From Balanoglossus misakiensis (taxonomy: Eukaryota > Hemichordata), in NCBI GenBank assembly GCA_040954595.2, contig CM082579.2, positions 1,364,001 through 1,428,000 of the forward strand: DNA of 64,000 nucleotides, given 5' to 3'. Below are positions 20,439-34,800 of this stretch, one piece after another (the stretch's first letter is position 1; the number at the start of each line of letters is the position of its first letter). A program made the translations under genes and the position numbers. The notes beneath the pieces are model-generated. The model saw nothing but the letters and a program-made list of their open reading frames with translations, had not been told where the DNA came from and ran no database searches.

Positions 20439-22894
20439 ATGGCGAAGTTGTTCGTGCTATTAGTTTGCGTCGGGGTCCTCGTGGAAACAAGTCTAGCATG
20501 TGTGTTTGACGGTCCACGGAGAACATTTCTGGAACGGGCAAACGATGCAGAAATAATCCTCTACGGCCAACCAGTTGCCAAGTTCAAAAGACAAGACGTG
20601 TCCAAAGACTTCGCCGACCAATTCTGGCCGTCGTCGTACTCGGCTGAGTTTGAAGTTTACTGCGTGTTAAAAGGTCTGTATGGGTTATGTCTTTAGCAAG
20701 TGGTTCAAGTTTCCATAATTTACACTTTTCCATTCAAGTCACATGTACAAACACTTTCCCAACAGCAAAATAACGCGAAGAACTCCATGAAAACGGCGTG
20801 ATTTCACAGAATATAATTTATTGCTTCTGCGCTTATCAAAGGTAACCCACATAAAGAGACTTTAGGATGAGCGTACGGTAGCTAAATGCCAAAGTAATTT
20901 TAAGGAAAACTACACTGATTTGAAAGACTTATTTTAAAACTTATTGTTTTAGTTATGTAATGAGCGCCCAGTGTTGGCGGAGAAATGTCAGGATATCGTA
21001 TGTATTTGTGGCAATGGTATATCGATTTTACTTTTCTGAAGTGAGTTGATTTATTGCACTTCAATGGTATTCATGCAACAGATGACGAATTCCGCACATT
21101 AATTGGAGACAAAATCCTCGTAATGATTTATAACTAGGGGTCGGGACCAACCACATATAATCTCCGTCTGCTTTCAACTTTCCAAGCATTCATATCATCC
21201 CAACAGAAATGTTTTTGTTGTGTACTTACCAAGACCAAAGTTGCACTGACCATATCTTATTAGCGCAGCGTGCTCGTCAGTCAGGCAAACGACTTCTATG
21301 ACATTTTAATAAATTAATTAAACTCCCGCTGAAATACAATTCTGTATACAACCGTTACCAACCGCAGATCGACGAGTCCGCCAATATGATCAATTTAACA
21401 AATGATAGCGAATGCTTTAATCCCTAAAGAAACCCCGCCAGCCAGCATGCTGGGGCGTCCATGTGACTTCCAGCGAAACGATCGTATTTCATTTTAAACT
21501 AGGCCACTTGATTCTAATAACAACAAAAAGTAATAACCCGGACCAGAATCTCATTCCATATCAATTACTTTATACGAGAGACGCTGGAGATAATATTCAG
21601 AGCTTCTTGTTTGGTTTTACTTTAGGTTCAATGATGATATGTCCTCTTCTGACACTAGTCTAAAAATCCAAATAGCGTGACTTCAGCATTTCCCAAACTT
21701 CACTGGCGTCCAGTCACGTGACAGTCAAGCCTGCAAATTGTTTATGGCGTCAGTGAGTACTTTCTCTCATCCCACCCTAAAGAATGTCCACATACCCCAA
21801 GTCTCAATTAAAATGCTTTGAAATGAATGATGTGTTTAATCGAGAACGGCTTAAGATACACGCTGACACAGATCTCGGTGATTTTATGGTAACCAAGCTG
21901 AGTCCGGGCCATATCTGAGGGATGAACGCTTAGGTCATGTCCCTAGTGAGGTCATCCCTATGGCGATAGCATGTCCTTCAGGTTTGTTCGGGAGCAAATA
22001 TATCATTTCAATTACCGTGTAGTTGTTATAATGTCAGATACAGTGAAAATTGATTCTGAAAACCAAATCAGTTCAAAAATTGCTTGATATATCTAAGTTT
22101 TCACGTTGATATTGTGTCTACATTTTAAAGGTATCAGAAAAATACAGGCCAGCCTCTAAATATAACTTGTGATGTTTTACGGACCAGTGAATTTTACAAG
22201 GGAGTAAGAATATGTGGAATGCTGGTCAGTGGACCAGTGAGGCAAGAGGAAAGTTTGCAAGGCCGTGACAATGATGATGATGATCATTTTTTCTTAAATT
22301 CCAGGTGGTAGTCTATCAAATCGAGTAAATGTGACAGGGTTAGGTATGGTGCATTCATGTGACGTCACCACTGTGGATATCGGCAAAAATTACGTCATCT
22401 TCCTGCTGAGAAGAGGAGGGTATCTGGTGCCAGACGACCAAGATCTTCAAAGCGCTGCCACCGAAGCGACTTATGACGTATTCGCCGAATTATTCACGAT
22501 GTGTGACGTAACACCCCTGCCACCCACCGATCGAGGCGCTTGCCCGGCGGACGTACCCACGGTCTGGCCGCCCCATTGCAACAGAACAGTAGAAGCGCCA
22601 CCAGGCACACGTGCAAACGAGATTACCGCCGACGGGAGCGAGAAAACATCCCACACACGCGACCGAGAACTGGCAACCGACGGCAAGGGACTGACGCGGG
22701 CACAGACTGATAAGTTACCAGAGGCAGAGACAGGTAAACCTGTTGGGAAACCGACAGGTGATGCAAAACTTACAAAACAACAAGTCACACCTAAATTGGG
22801 CCAGGTGAAATCAGATTCCCCAAACATCTATGTGAACTTTCTGACTCTAGTATTGATATTTCTCGCATTGTGTTTCTCTTATAATCAAATGTAA
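20439..22894 (+). CDS. CCDC3-like secreted/membrane-tethered protein, last member
   Basis: Exons 20439-20673 and 22305-22894 give 274 residues. A signal peptide (cleavage after SLA) leaves a mature Cys. The first half has TFLERANDAEIILYG, then a longer linker and YSAEFEVYCVLKG; the second half has RVNVTGLGMVHSCDVTTVDI, then GKNYVIFLLRRGGYLVP and FTMCD. The NVTGLG...SC segment is the closest in the cluster to vertebrate CCDC3, but there is no coiled coil. A charged Thr/Lys/Glu-rich stalk of about 90 residues follows, then a C-terminal hydrophobic helix of about 18 residues ending in NQM: either a GPI signal or a type I membrane anchor with almost no tail. No WAP exon was seen in its 1.6 kb intron. 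Confidence 0.75.
20674..22304 (+). other. Intron of the last CCDC3-like gene
   Basis: Starts GTCTGT and ends AATTCCAG. It holds a 12-base perfect palindrome (CCAGCATGCTGG at 21442) and no recognisable exon. Confidence 0.65.
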
Positions 22895-25800
22895 TAATAC
22901 TAGTAATTCATGTAATATACGTACTTATATTGTGACGTCATCTGGTGAACGGTTGTCCACTGACTCGATAACTGGGTAGCCTGTCGGGGCCGCCATGGCT
23001 GGTGCTGTTTTTGGTATGAAATCGTTAATGATCTCTTGGTTTTACTTTGCATTTATTGTTGCGCTTGTAGAAACTGTATCTCTGCTGCTATATTTTACGA
23101 AATTTTATATTCCGAAATATTCTTCTCCGTCAGCTCTGTCGCCAACTGCGACCTGCGGTCGAGGTAAAGGGTCATATATTGTCATGCTAATTGTCGCTTA
23201 GGTATACAATACACCTTACCGAAGCCATTTTGTACGGCAATCATTCAGTCAATGTACTGCAAAACGTGAGACAACAGTTTCGGGCTCTTTCTACTTCGAT
23301 GAAAGCCTCATGTGTGTCTTTCGTCCTCCACATATATTTCTTTATTCGTTGAAATAATTCAACGTTTTCTGTGACATAAAAATAAACATTTTAAGGCAGT
23401 TGTATCTGTTTGAAAGGCCGTAAAATAGTGGGGCGGGAGAATATCATTTTTCCCCACCATAACCAAAGAGTTTATCCCCATATTCAAAATCGAAAGAAAC
23501 CAAAACCTATTCTGAACAACTAATTTGTTTTCGAATCACCATCTTATTTGTTTAATCGCGCCATTTTATTCCATTGCGGGAGATTCGGAGTCTCTTGATA
23601 GTGTTTTCGCGATGTGTGTGGTCTTTCTGTGCAATGTTCCCATGATTTATCGTCATTGACAGAGCCGAATCAAAATTTATGACCCACTACGAGTGTGTGA
23701 CCCCCAATTGCGACCAGAAAACAATATTTATCACCCCGAACCGACCTAGCGAATAATGTGCTTGCATCATATAAAATGGAAAGATGATTTTGCGAAAATG
23801 ATAATTTTTAAACATCTGACCGCGCCCAGTCACAGATTGAATTCTCGCCTATTTGCAAGCAGGGATCGGGTGATGGATGTTCCGTAACTGTTTGAGACGC
23901 CGTGGATGCAAAGCCGTTGAATCTTCAGATCGCTTGAGATGGACAATACTGGATGAGAAGTTGGCCGTTGGCGTCGCTGGTCAAATAATCATAGAACTCA
24001 ACACCTGTTTGGTATTTCAAATCCAACGCCGATGGTCGTGGATCGTTGGTGGCGTCCATACTAGAAGGTGATCACATGGCCTGGTACATCTGGCATGTAC
24101 CATCGCGTGTCACTCTTCGTTCTACCATTCCATTGTTGGCTTCCGTCTTTCAAACAAGGGCCGTACACAGGCTGCAATCATTGTCATCATTCAACTTTTC
24201 ATTCGACATTGAATTGAGGAAAATACAAAGAGAAACCTCTGCGGCAAATTTTAAGCCGTACCGACGGCTAAATCTGTTTTTGTACCGTCGTGAATGTGCA
24301 TGACATGGCTGAACGACTCCGTGATGTGAGATCAGAAATACCGGTGCTATTTACGCCTACTCTTACGTCATCATTATTTGTTCTGTCCGCCATATTCAGG
24401 GGGACTGTTGCTAAGGTTATCGCTACGTGGACCGACTTTTACTTACAGAAGAGGAGCGCCTCTTGGTGTTCTACCAGTCGCGTGTGTTGTCAGTAATCAA
24501 TCACATCTAGGTTAACAACCTCCGCAGTATCAGACCCGATCAATTTAATTACAAAGTAAAGGGGAAAATATCGACAGATACGCCGGCAACGGTTATTAGC
24601 CACGGGACGTACAGCTGCGATACTCCAGTCACCTCCACATGAATGTCAAGCCTGATCAATTTTAAATAAAGAAATATGATTTGGGAATATATTGTCGACT
24701 CATGGTGTTCATCAATGTCAGTTATTCAGTTTCTCAGTCCAAGGTCAAATTACAAATTGGTGATTGTAAGTACATGTGCTAAGCCTAATATACCTTTCAA
24801 TGCATTCCTATGGTGATCATGTTATTGCCGTCGGCTTAAAGGAAAATTAGGCTTAATTTCACTGCGGTCCCCAAAATACTCGACTATCAAAAAGTGACAT
24901 CTGAAAAAAGAGGAAATCATATGCTCGTCAAACCATTAAAGCATCAAAATGCACTTTCATTCGCTTTTTTAAAAAAAAGAGGGCTTGATAAGATTTGAAT
25001 GCTACGGGGAACATTGTTATAGTCAACGCTAGCACTATAAAAACGCTATAACCCGATTAAAACGAGCCCCATCTGGAATGCCAATAGGCCACTTTCATGA
25101 CCGCGGTGTGACCTTACATCCTGGTGTTTGTGTTGGTATGGCATCATACATCATTCGACTTTTAACCATTTTCTAACATTTTTGAGGATAATTGATTGAT
25201 CTTCAAATGTGAGACCCTGCTGAGACAAAGTTCCCGCTCACTGCTGTTTGGATTAAAACATGGTAAGCACCACAGTGTATTTAGTATGCTTGGACGGTGA
25301 AGATTTTGACCTTGCCAGTCCTTGTTTTCAATTTATTTTTTAATCCGTGTAATCCCATCAAGTCTATACCTTTAATAGGTGTTTTCCCTTTTTCGGTCGT
25401 CATTTTGTAGGATTTACATACAATATTACAATGAAGAATAAATAAACAGGGTTGCTCTGCTGACAACCATGCCACATTGAAGGACATTCCACCAAAGTGT
25501 CTACGAATCGGATTGGTTTACACAGAGTGTATTGCGTATTTGAATTACGCCGCCATACGGTGGAACGCACCGCGGCACATTCCAGCGTAACTGTACTGTC
25601 ATGTTTTATGGTAGCTTGGAGGGTCTCAACATTTGTATGCGCTGGACAGATATCCTTAGCTTCCTCAATTCAGCACAAACAGGCTGGTCGATAAAACAAC
25701 CAGGCGACGCGGATTCCGTTCTGGGAATGACAACAATGAGCAACAATTGTTTCCTTTTGAGAGGAAAACAGTGACAGTACATCTGCGTTGTCCCGAATCG

Positions 25801-28800
25801 AGGCGATAATTATTCAGAAGCAACCGTTACCAGGATTAAGTGCGTTGTGGACCAGTTTTGCGATTCGCCGCGCACCAGCTCTACCTATTGCACACAGTCT
25901 GGAGGATCGCTTGGATCTTGAAGTTTCTGCTCAGAGGGGGACAACTAACAGGTGAGCAATTATAGTTACCCCACTAATGAAATCGATACTTCCTTTGAAA
26001 GCCGCGTCAGACGTGAGGCGTGTTGTTCTCGTGTAATTAGTAAATATTCTCTCGGTGAACCGCTACCGTGCAGCCGTGTGAACGACTGAATCCGCCCACT
26101 ATGATCTACCACAATGACGCGCAGGTATAAGATTCTCGATCGGTTAAACTTTCTCTCACGCTGAGGAATTTAAGTGATTCGCAACAGTTTTCTCGCGTTA
26201 AAAGCCCCCAGAGGTAATTTTGAATTGCCTTGTCTAGATTTCTCCATTAGCTTGTCCATGTCTGAACGAGTAAAGTGTCGAACATTTTTCAAGATACAGT
26301 CTGACAGATCTCGGGGAAAGAGGGGATCCCTACTGAAATGACATATAGTTTTTGATAAGATTTCACGGCGCAGTGCCGATGCTTGGCTATTTGTGCCTAC
26401 TGCTGCATGTATGCACATTGGGCACGTCATAAACAAGATACCTTCGGTCGCAGCTGATTGCGTTCGAAGCGTCCCAGGCTGAGGACGGCGCGTTTTATTG
26501 CTCTCAAAGGAAGAAGACAGGGTATATTACATGTATATCGACTTCAGGGAAAAGTTTGTATGCATCGGCGACTTGCAGACTATACGGTGTCATATAAATG
26601 AACAAGTTAAAAATACAAGTTATCGATCCGATCTGACATTTATTTTAAAGGGGTGTCTGCGCTGATCGAGACGTTTGATATCGACCATACACCATACGTG
26701 GTCAATAATGACGTCACGCCCACGGGCTATTGCGTTATAAAGCAGTTGATATTTATAGAAATTGTGCGAGAAGCCTTAATCTGATTTTCCTCCACTTATG
26801 TAAATGTCTGAGAGGACGAAAGTACGCTGTCTTAACGACAAACATAGCCTACGTGGAAACTGTGACCAGTTACATCATAAAATCTAACTTTTTACTCAGA
26901 AAGTCTGGTTTCAGTGCACATTGACCTCAAAAAATAACCAGTGTATTGCTTTGTTTAGTTATTTTTGCAGTCACCGCGAGATTTTCATGCAGAATGATAA
27001 TACTACGGGAAGCTTACTTAGCGGTTTGACGTTTATGAATAATTCAGAAACTCAACGCGGATCCTATCCGAATACGAATACTGCATTATAAGGGCCAGAT
27101 TATATTAAGTGCTCATGAATGTGGAACGTCGGCGTTGATTTTATGGTGTCATCATTTTCACCATACATCAATGATAAATGACATGGAATTAAACCCGGAC
27201 GATTAATCATATCTGAAATTAACCAATTAGTGACTAACCGGGTCAATCTTGATCCTCGATGTCATTTAGTAAAACATTTCTTGTGATTTCTATTTGTTTA
27301 TTCGGAGAAAGTGTTTACTGCTGGTAACATTATTGGGATAACTGCGCGGTGCGGGTGAGATTTCCCTCTGTCGTCGCTTTGGGGCAGACAGCAAAACTGC
27401 CGACGTGTATACATTGTGGAAGGACGTGGATTACTTATCTAGAAAAGCTAATAACTTGAAATATTGGCGTTTGCAGATGTTAGCGATATCTATATTGGAT
27501 GTGAGTGGACTGGAAGAAAAGTTGTCATTCCTCGAGCAGAGATACGACAGGGTTGATAAATGGCACAGGAAACGCGTGGTATATTGGATTGATTTTCTAT
27601 CGTCAGTGGAAAAACGTATGGGTGATTTGAAGGTTATGGAGGGTTGTTGGTTGGCGAGTGGTTGGCTGGTTAGAAATTATCTCACCCTCTCCGTGTCGCA
27701 GATATGGTTAAAAGGGCGTGTCAAAGTCTTCGAATGACCGTTCGGTGGCGCTCTTTTTTTCGCGTGACCACCCTGCGAAAATCTATGATTTCAGTGAACC
27801 TTTAATAATAATGTGAATATGTAGCCTAAGTGTCAGCGTTGACTCAAGCCAGGTTGTGTAGCAACCACCACAGATTCACGGAATGCGGTCATAAAAATGA
27901 CAAATTAGATCATCCTTTACATGAAAGTAAAAAAAAGAGACTTATCCGTTTTATGAATTTTTCAAAGGGTTGTATCCTATTTTCTAAATTGACAAATAGA
28001 AGTCTTCTTTTCATGAAACTGGCGATATCTTCTTACCTATAGCGGAGATCAGCATCGCGTATCACTCTCGTGTGTACGTAAATGATCTCAATACTGATGT
28101 TGCACTGGCCAGCCGTATTGAAGATGTTAATCACTGTGGTATCTCCCTAAACTCAGTCATGCTCTATCCGATTGAATGTCTTCTCCACAAAGCAGAGCCG
28201 TTTACTAATAATATTCCCGAATTGGAGCAAAACTGAGATATCATTCATAATAGATATCCTTACAAATGTTGAGGTTTGGATGAAAGTTTCATTTTGGACG
28301 GTCAGCCAAAGTCAAATTGTTATATTACACAAAAATATGCACAAATACTCCTCAAATACATGTAGTGTACGTGTATTTTAAAACAACAATTTTTTTTCTG
28401 ACGAGGTGTACTCAGTCTCTATAGTAACAATTATTCATAATCTTCATTGATCAATTCCGATTTTGTCAAGAACGAATAAAACATTTTGCAGAATGCCGAG
28501 ACTGCTATGATTTCAAATTTGACTGCACGCATTTCAGAAGAACGATTGTAATTTAGATATTGGAAATCTCTAAACCCGGGACGTCAGCGGCCTCATAAAT
28601 AATCAGTTGACTTAACTGCGAGCGGAAAATAATTGAACCACGAATCGGACTCAGAAATGTTAAAAACGGAAGGCGATTATCCCCCATCCGAGTACGCATA
28701 ACATTCTTTCTCGGCGAAGTCGACAATATCGCGTTTTAACATTTGCACAGACATTCGTGTTGGAGATTCCACTGTTGAAAGTGACACGTTCTGGTGGAAT

Positions 28801-31800
28801 ACGATCGATGATGTTATACAATACCGCTTGGTCGTACGTGAACACGACCAGGGTAAGTTCAATCAGGAGATCGATAGATGAATATTCATGAAAAATAAAT
28901 AGAGAACTAAAGCTGTAACGCAAGAAACGAAGTACGCGACCAAACCCCCAGAAACAGAGCTGATATGAAAAAGAGCAGCCTTGCAGGCTTTGGTGATCTC
29001 ATCACAAGTTCTTTGACTGGGGGAAAAGCGAACGTTTGATATTTACTCAGTCATGTGGTGTCTTCAATTCTAATCAGGCTTATCTTCCCCGATGCCTCTA
29101 TTCCGATACCAGCCACTCAACAGAGAGCCAGGTTGCTTGCGCTTGTAGGCCTTTAAGCTGCAGTCCAACCAGCGTCATTTAGAGCGAATAATTTTCCAGT
29201 GAAGACATATTATGCTTCTACTTTTGACCGCGTTAGATTCAATACTTTGCGACTCAGGCTTTCCCCCTCCCCTCCGTATTATTTTTTGTTGAATCGTGTA
29301 CAGCAAAATGACAATGAGTCATCCAGTCTTCAAGACAGTTGTGCATAGCGACTCAGGAGAAAAAAATATCGAGAACTTGAAATAACAAATGTTAGCGTTG
29401 AATGGACTCCATAGAGCAAAGAAATCGACGAATCACGGTGTCTCAGCCAGTGGTACAGCACCATTATGTTGCTGCCGTTTAGTTATGCTGCAAAATTCTA
29501 TTCAAGTATATTCCTTGTAAAAAAAACTTAAGAAATGCGGAGAAGTGTGTGGACTGTATAAGTTCTTGGATGCAAAATGTCTGATCGGTGATTTATTCGT
29601 GTTCTGACCCACGGGGAAGAACAAAACAGATTACCGTCACACACGCAATGTCTTCCGGAACGACGCACCAAAAGATTCCGTGACGTGCATAGACTTGTCT
29701 TGGTATGCCGAGAAGTGAACATTTAGAAAATGGAGAGCTGCTGAGCTATGAATACACTCGCTTGCAATCTTTGTTAAGTTGGGAAATTTCAAAGCCAGTT
29801 GACAGTTGGCAAAGATACGTGGCCGGAACAAAAGGAATCAGCAGTGTCACTGAATGAAGACTGGATGCGTCAACACAAGAAGTTTCAGCACATCTGGATA
29901 AACTAGAAAAAAGTAAATATAGAAAGTCTGTTTAGAATGGGTCGTCACTTTTGTCGTCTCAGCTGTTACTACTTGAGCAGAACCGTTTTGATATCTGGGG
30001 CACAGAGGACATGTGCAAACTTCCATTTAAGCCTTCAGATGGCGGTCATCATTTTCAAGTGGTCGGTCACTGGCAATGCTTCAAATCAGCCATTTTCAAC
30101 TGTCTGTCTAGAGACGAACTTTACTCTCCCTCCCTTTCTTTCTTTCGCTTTTCTGTCTTTCAATCTTAAAAGACAAACATTTTCGCCTCGTTCTTTCTTC
30201 CAGCCAGATTTTGCCGTCGGCCATATAATTGTCTCGATACCTAATTTGACACAAAGAACGTGCTCCATCGAGGTTTTACGCAACGGTGTCATTGTATCTT
30301 TTCGGTCTTTTATTTTGACAAACACCCGAATGTAAGCAGCTTTACAGAAATGCTCTCACAACAGCAAATAACGAAAGTAGCACTCCATGAGAAAAGCAAA
30401 ACAATACAAATACAGCCATAGAAAAGGAGAAGATGTGTGCGTCCGCGAAACTTCTGAACTTGTCTGCGTAACACAGCAGCGCGGCAATAAATTGAAGTAT
30501 TGTATCTTGCGTTACATGTAGGTCAAGACGGAATATGCAAAAAGCGCCAATGTTTTGTCACTGATCTACCAAGCTTTCTCTTCTCAAGCAACGAGAAGAA
30601 ATAGCCACCGATAATCATGATAATGGATTTAATAGCGCGATGTTGTCATGCCAACGGCCCGGAGTATGTGAAGACAACGGTCACGGCTAGGGTTCGTTGG
30701 AGATCATTACTTGGAGTTCGACGTACTTTATGCAAGGTTCAGAATGATCGGTTTCAACATTATACAACCATACCTGGGTTCTAATGTACGTCTTTGCTAT
30801 CATCGTTTTTGTCCTGTAGAGTTTTATGGTTACTGTGGATTTTGAAGTTTGCTTCTCGTTACAGAGCGGGTGGCATTTGATGTTAACGTTGAAACGCAAA
30901 TCTTGCTGGCATATGTGCTACATCATGACCGGTTACATTATTTTACAACACTAATCAATGACTGTCGAGTCTGTTATGGAAACCCCGGCCGATACACGCT
31001 AGATGAACACAACTGAATCACCGCAAGCGTTTAATTAAACGACAATGTCGAGAATGTGATATGAGGCGTGATTGATATTTTCCAAATATTTGTCAATTCT
31101 CATCATCGCCTTCTCATAACGAGTTTGCGCACTTCACATAATTGAAATAACACTTTAGATTCAGCTGACGTAACATATCGGGGATGAAATTATGCAGACA
31201 TGGCGGTTGAGCGACAATGTGATTTCAATATCTTGGATGTCTCAAAAAATCGGAATAGATGAAAGGGAAGTGGCGGTACCTCTTGCTATGGTAGCTTTAT
31301 TCGGTTTATCAAATATACTGTTTGTTGTTCAACTCACGTAATCATCTTGAAACAACCAATTTTTCGACTGCTGGTACAACAATTAGGTCCTTATTGTGTA
31401 ACATACGGGGACATAGTTGACAATTTAAGGTCGGCATTTGAATTCCGTTGTCAATAGCAACAATGCTTAATACACAATAGTCTTTGAGAAGGTAAATGAG
31501 AAGGTAAATGTCGCGGGTTTTAACATGACTCAAGAATAAGAAGTTCTAAAATACTAAAGCATGATCAAACCGTATTTAGCTGCAGTTTTGGTCCTTTAGG
31601 AGGCAGAGCAATCGTGTAGGAATTTCATAGCCAAGACGTTAATGTTTTCATGATAAGGGAACAGACTCTTTCTTATCACAGAACCTTCATTTTGAATGAT
31701 GTACTTAACCCGTCCGTTAGGCGTTGACATTAAATGTAAATTTTCAGATCGGTGTTATATCGTCGAAGTAAAATACATAATTCAGCGATTTTCTCTCGAA

Positions 31801-34800
31801 TTCGTTTTGACTTAAATGTGTTTGAAACCGCATTTACAATATGGTTATTTTTTGTCAGTAGAGATGGCGACACTGGGATTAACTTTGATTGGTTCGTTTG
31901 ATTAAATCTGCCAATACGCCAGACCTTTCAACATGTAGACACTGCAAAGGTCCGCCGGCATTCCTCTGCTTCCCTGCAGCGATAGGCGTCGGGTGAATGA
32001 GAACGTTTCCGCAGCAGAGAACGTATGCGCCGTGGCTTAATGCACAAATAGCGATACAAATTACCAGCCAAATGTGGCATCGTCGTCAGCGTCTGCGTGG
32101 AAGTGACTCTAGGCAGTGTGTGATAATCTAATGCGTACTTAATTCCAAGCCGGTTTGGGATAGTGCGCGGAATGAATTGATGACAGCTAATCGCCGGAAT
32201 GGGAATTCCACCGCAATGACGGATTTACTTGATGTCTTTTTTTATTTTCCATCGATTCGCAGCGATTACACTGAATTCAAAACACAGCGTCGGGATAAGT
32301 TCATGCCATGTCAATCTGACTCCATCTCCAGACCTCGCACTAATTGCGTATGCGAGAGAATTGTAATATTGCATTCGTGGCCCGCACGTGAAGCGAAACC
32401 AGATACGCGTATCTCTGATATCAGATGTCCCCATTGTCGCAAAACTGTAGCCTATTTACGGCAACCGTTATAGCCACCCGAGGCCACCATTCAATTTCAA
32501 AAACTGACTGATAAATAAAGGAAGAATTTTGCTATGTGATGGTGATTTCAATTTGTAGCAAAATTTCAATATTACTGAATATTCTCATTATAAATCTTAA
32601 CATTCCACTTCTTAGCAATTGTGTGGATTTTATGTGTCACGGAGTGACTAACTTTGATTTGCTTTCTGCATTCAACAGACCGTTCGTGACAAAACTGGAA
32701 CTGTGTTTTTAATGCTCGGAGACCGACTGACTATTTATTAGATGCCCAATTGTAGAAGGAATTTGTATTTCAATTGCGTTACTATGCTAGTTAATATTCC
32801 GCGCTTTCTTGCAATGGAACTGCCGGGAGAAAACTTGTTGGTTGTGGCAAACTGATTTCTCTGATCGTGGAGACACTACATCAGCCTTATTTTATTGGCA
32901 TGGTATCGTTCACAGATTAGACACGGTTTTTTTTAGTTCGCCCCCCTCCCCTCGAGTTGACACCAGCATGGAAAATTTGCATAAAATGACGTGTTGATAT
33001 ATAATCCGTGGTCTGTTTCTACCGTTCTTCACGCATGAAGAACAAGAGGCAGTGTGTCATAAAACTATAGTCTCTGTGCCCGTGACTGTACCGTGACCTG
33101 AAACCACTCGGTGAGGCCAGCGATAGGCGCTTTGCAGCGAAAGCCGCGATGACTTTCTGAACAGTGCTACCATGCATGGTAGATGTAGATAGGGAACCTA
33201 ACATACGCAACATAATGTGTTCAGAACGTAGAGTTCTCTCTGAAATTTTCCTCAGTTTCAGCCTCGTTAAATTGAATGTATATTCAGGAAGTGTGGCTAT
33301 GCGCTGCTCACAAAATTCGCACACAATCGGTAACCAATGGTGATTTGAAATTGCAGCTTTCTGCCATCGAATAGACCCGTTTGTGAAAACTATCCTAATA
33401 CACCCCGTGTGACATTTGACCTCATACTACTAGAAACTCCTCAAATATAGCCGAAATTAACTTACAGTAGATTAAACTTCATTTATGTCGTGATAATCGT
33501 ACCAAAGTGAGTTCATTTCATGCACCTGGCGTTACGCTTCAAATATTCATTTTTACATCTCTTAGGCTTTACATTCGTATTAGCCAATGACCGCACATGA
33601 GCAAGAAACGTCTATCAGTCGGCCATCTTGGATTAGATAGCAAACACGTGCACACTGAGGTACGCCAGTGTAAGTTACAGTTCACTGTCTTCAAGTTTGC
33701 ATTATCCCACTAAGGAATCAGTTTTCGCCACGATCCGGATTTAAAAAAACTTTCTGTTAAAAAAATCGAATCAACGCAAATCTCACGTTTGAAGAAAAGA
33801 AAGTAATGTGGAAAAAAGACATAGATTGATGTTTGGGTAGGTATATCGCTTCATCTTGAAGAAATCCATTTATTCTGTAAATGATGAAGATTTGAAGAAA
33901 AATCGGTTAATACATCAATGATTCAAATCCCAGACATGACGGTGCCACGGTAGAGTCAAGCAATCGGGATTATTTGTAAACATAAAATCAGAGATATGTC
34001 AAAACCACCACAAACCCCATTGCGAGGGGGTTATGGGTACTCATGGTTTCAATATCACGGTGACCTATGCATCCAGCACAAATTTCATTTTCCTTTATTG
34101 ACAAATTTTTAATTTGCTTTAAAGCATGTGGAACCATTTGCATTTAAAATCGTCGTTGTTCTCATTAAAATACCATGCTTTGAGCAATGCATTTCGATTT
34201 ACTGTTAAAAGCATGTGTGATAAAAAGTGTCATTCGGATGTGACCAAAATTCTAAATTCTAATCCGGCATCTAAAGTCGGATTTGACTCGACCAATCATT
34301 GCACAGGAAACGGACGTGGTGTGTTACAATAAGAACACGATAGTTTTTTTTTTTGGCAAAGGCGTCTTCAGAGTGTCCGTTAGAATTTCAATTTGCCAAG
34401 TGTTTCCTTTAAAAAAACTCATTGATCATGAGCTGTGGTGGCATGTCAACACCTCCAGATATTTTATAAATGTTAAATTTTCAAGAAATTGTGTAACACA
34501 TTACCCCAAGTATAGGGTAGGACATCTGATCCATTACGGGAAATTCGGAAGACATTAAGCTCACCGAGTCTCCCATTAGCGTCTAATCTTTTTTAGGAAA
34601 GATCAATCGATTGATCTGGAATGGGATTCTGCCAGGGCTTTATGGGTATCTGTTATTTTCTCGGCAAAATCCTGAGAGATGACTTTGACAAGAAATACCC
34701 GCACTGTTGAAAAATCGAATCTCCTTGCCGAGGTCAAAGGTCGTTACTGAATCCACGCGACCCCCTCATCGGATGGTTTGATCGTCAGTAGGGAAGAATG

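Noticed and set aside
26170-26436. 88-codon minus-strand ORF with somewhat protein-like composition
   Set aside because: No recognisable family and no splice partners; a chance open frame cannot be excluded.
27405-27737. 110-codon + strand ORF
   Set aside because: GTG start, no homology recognised, isolated in a gene-free stretch.
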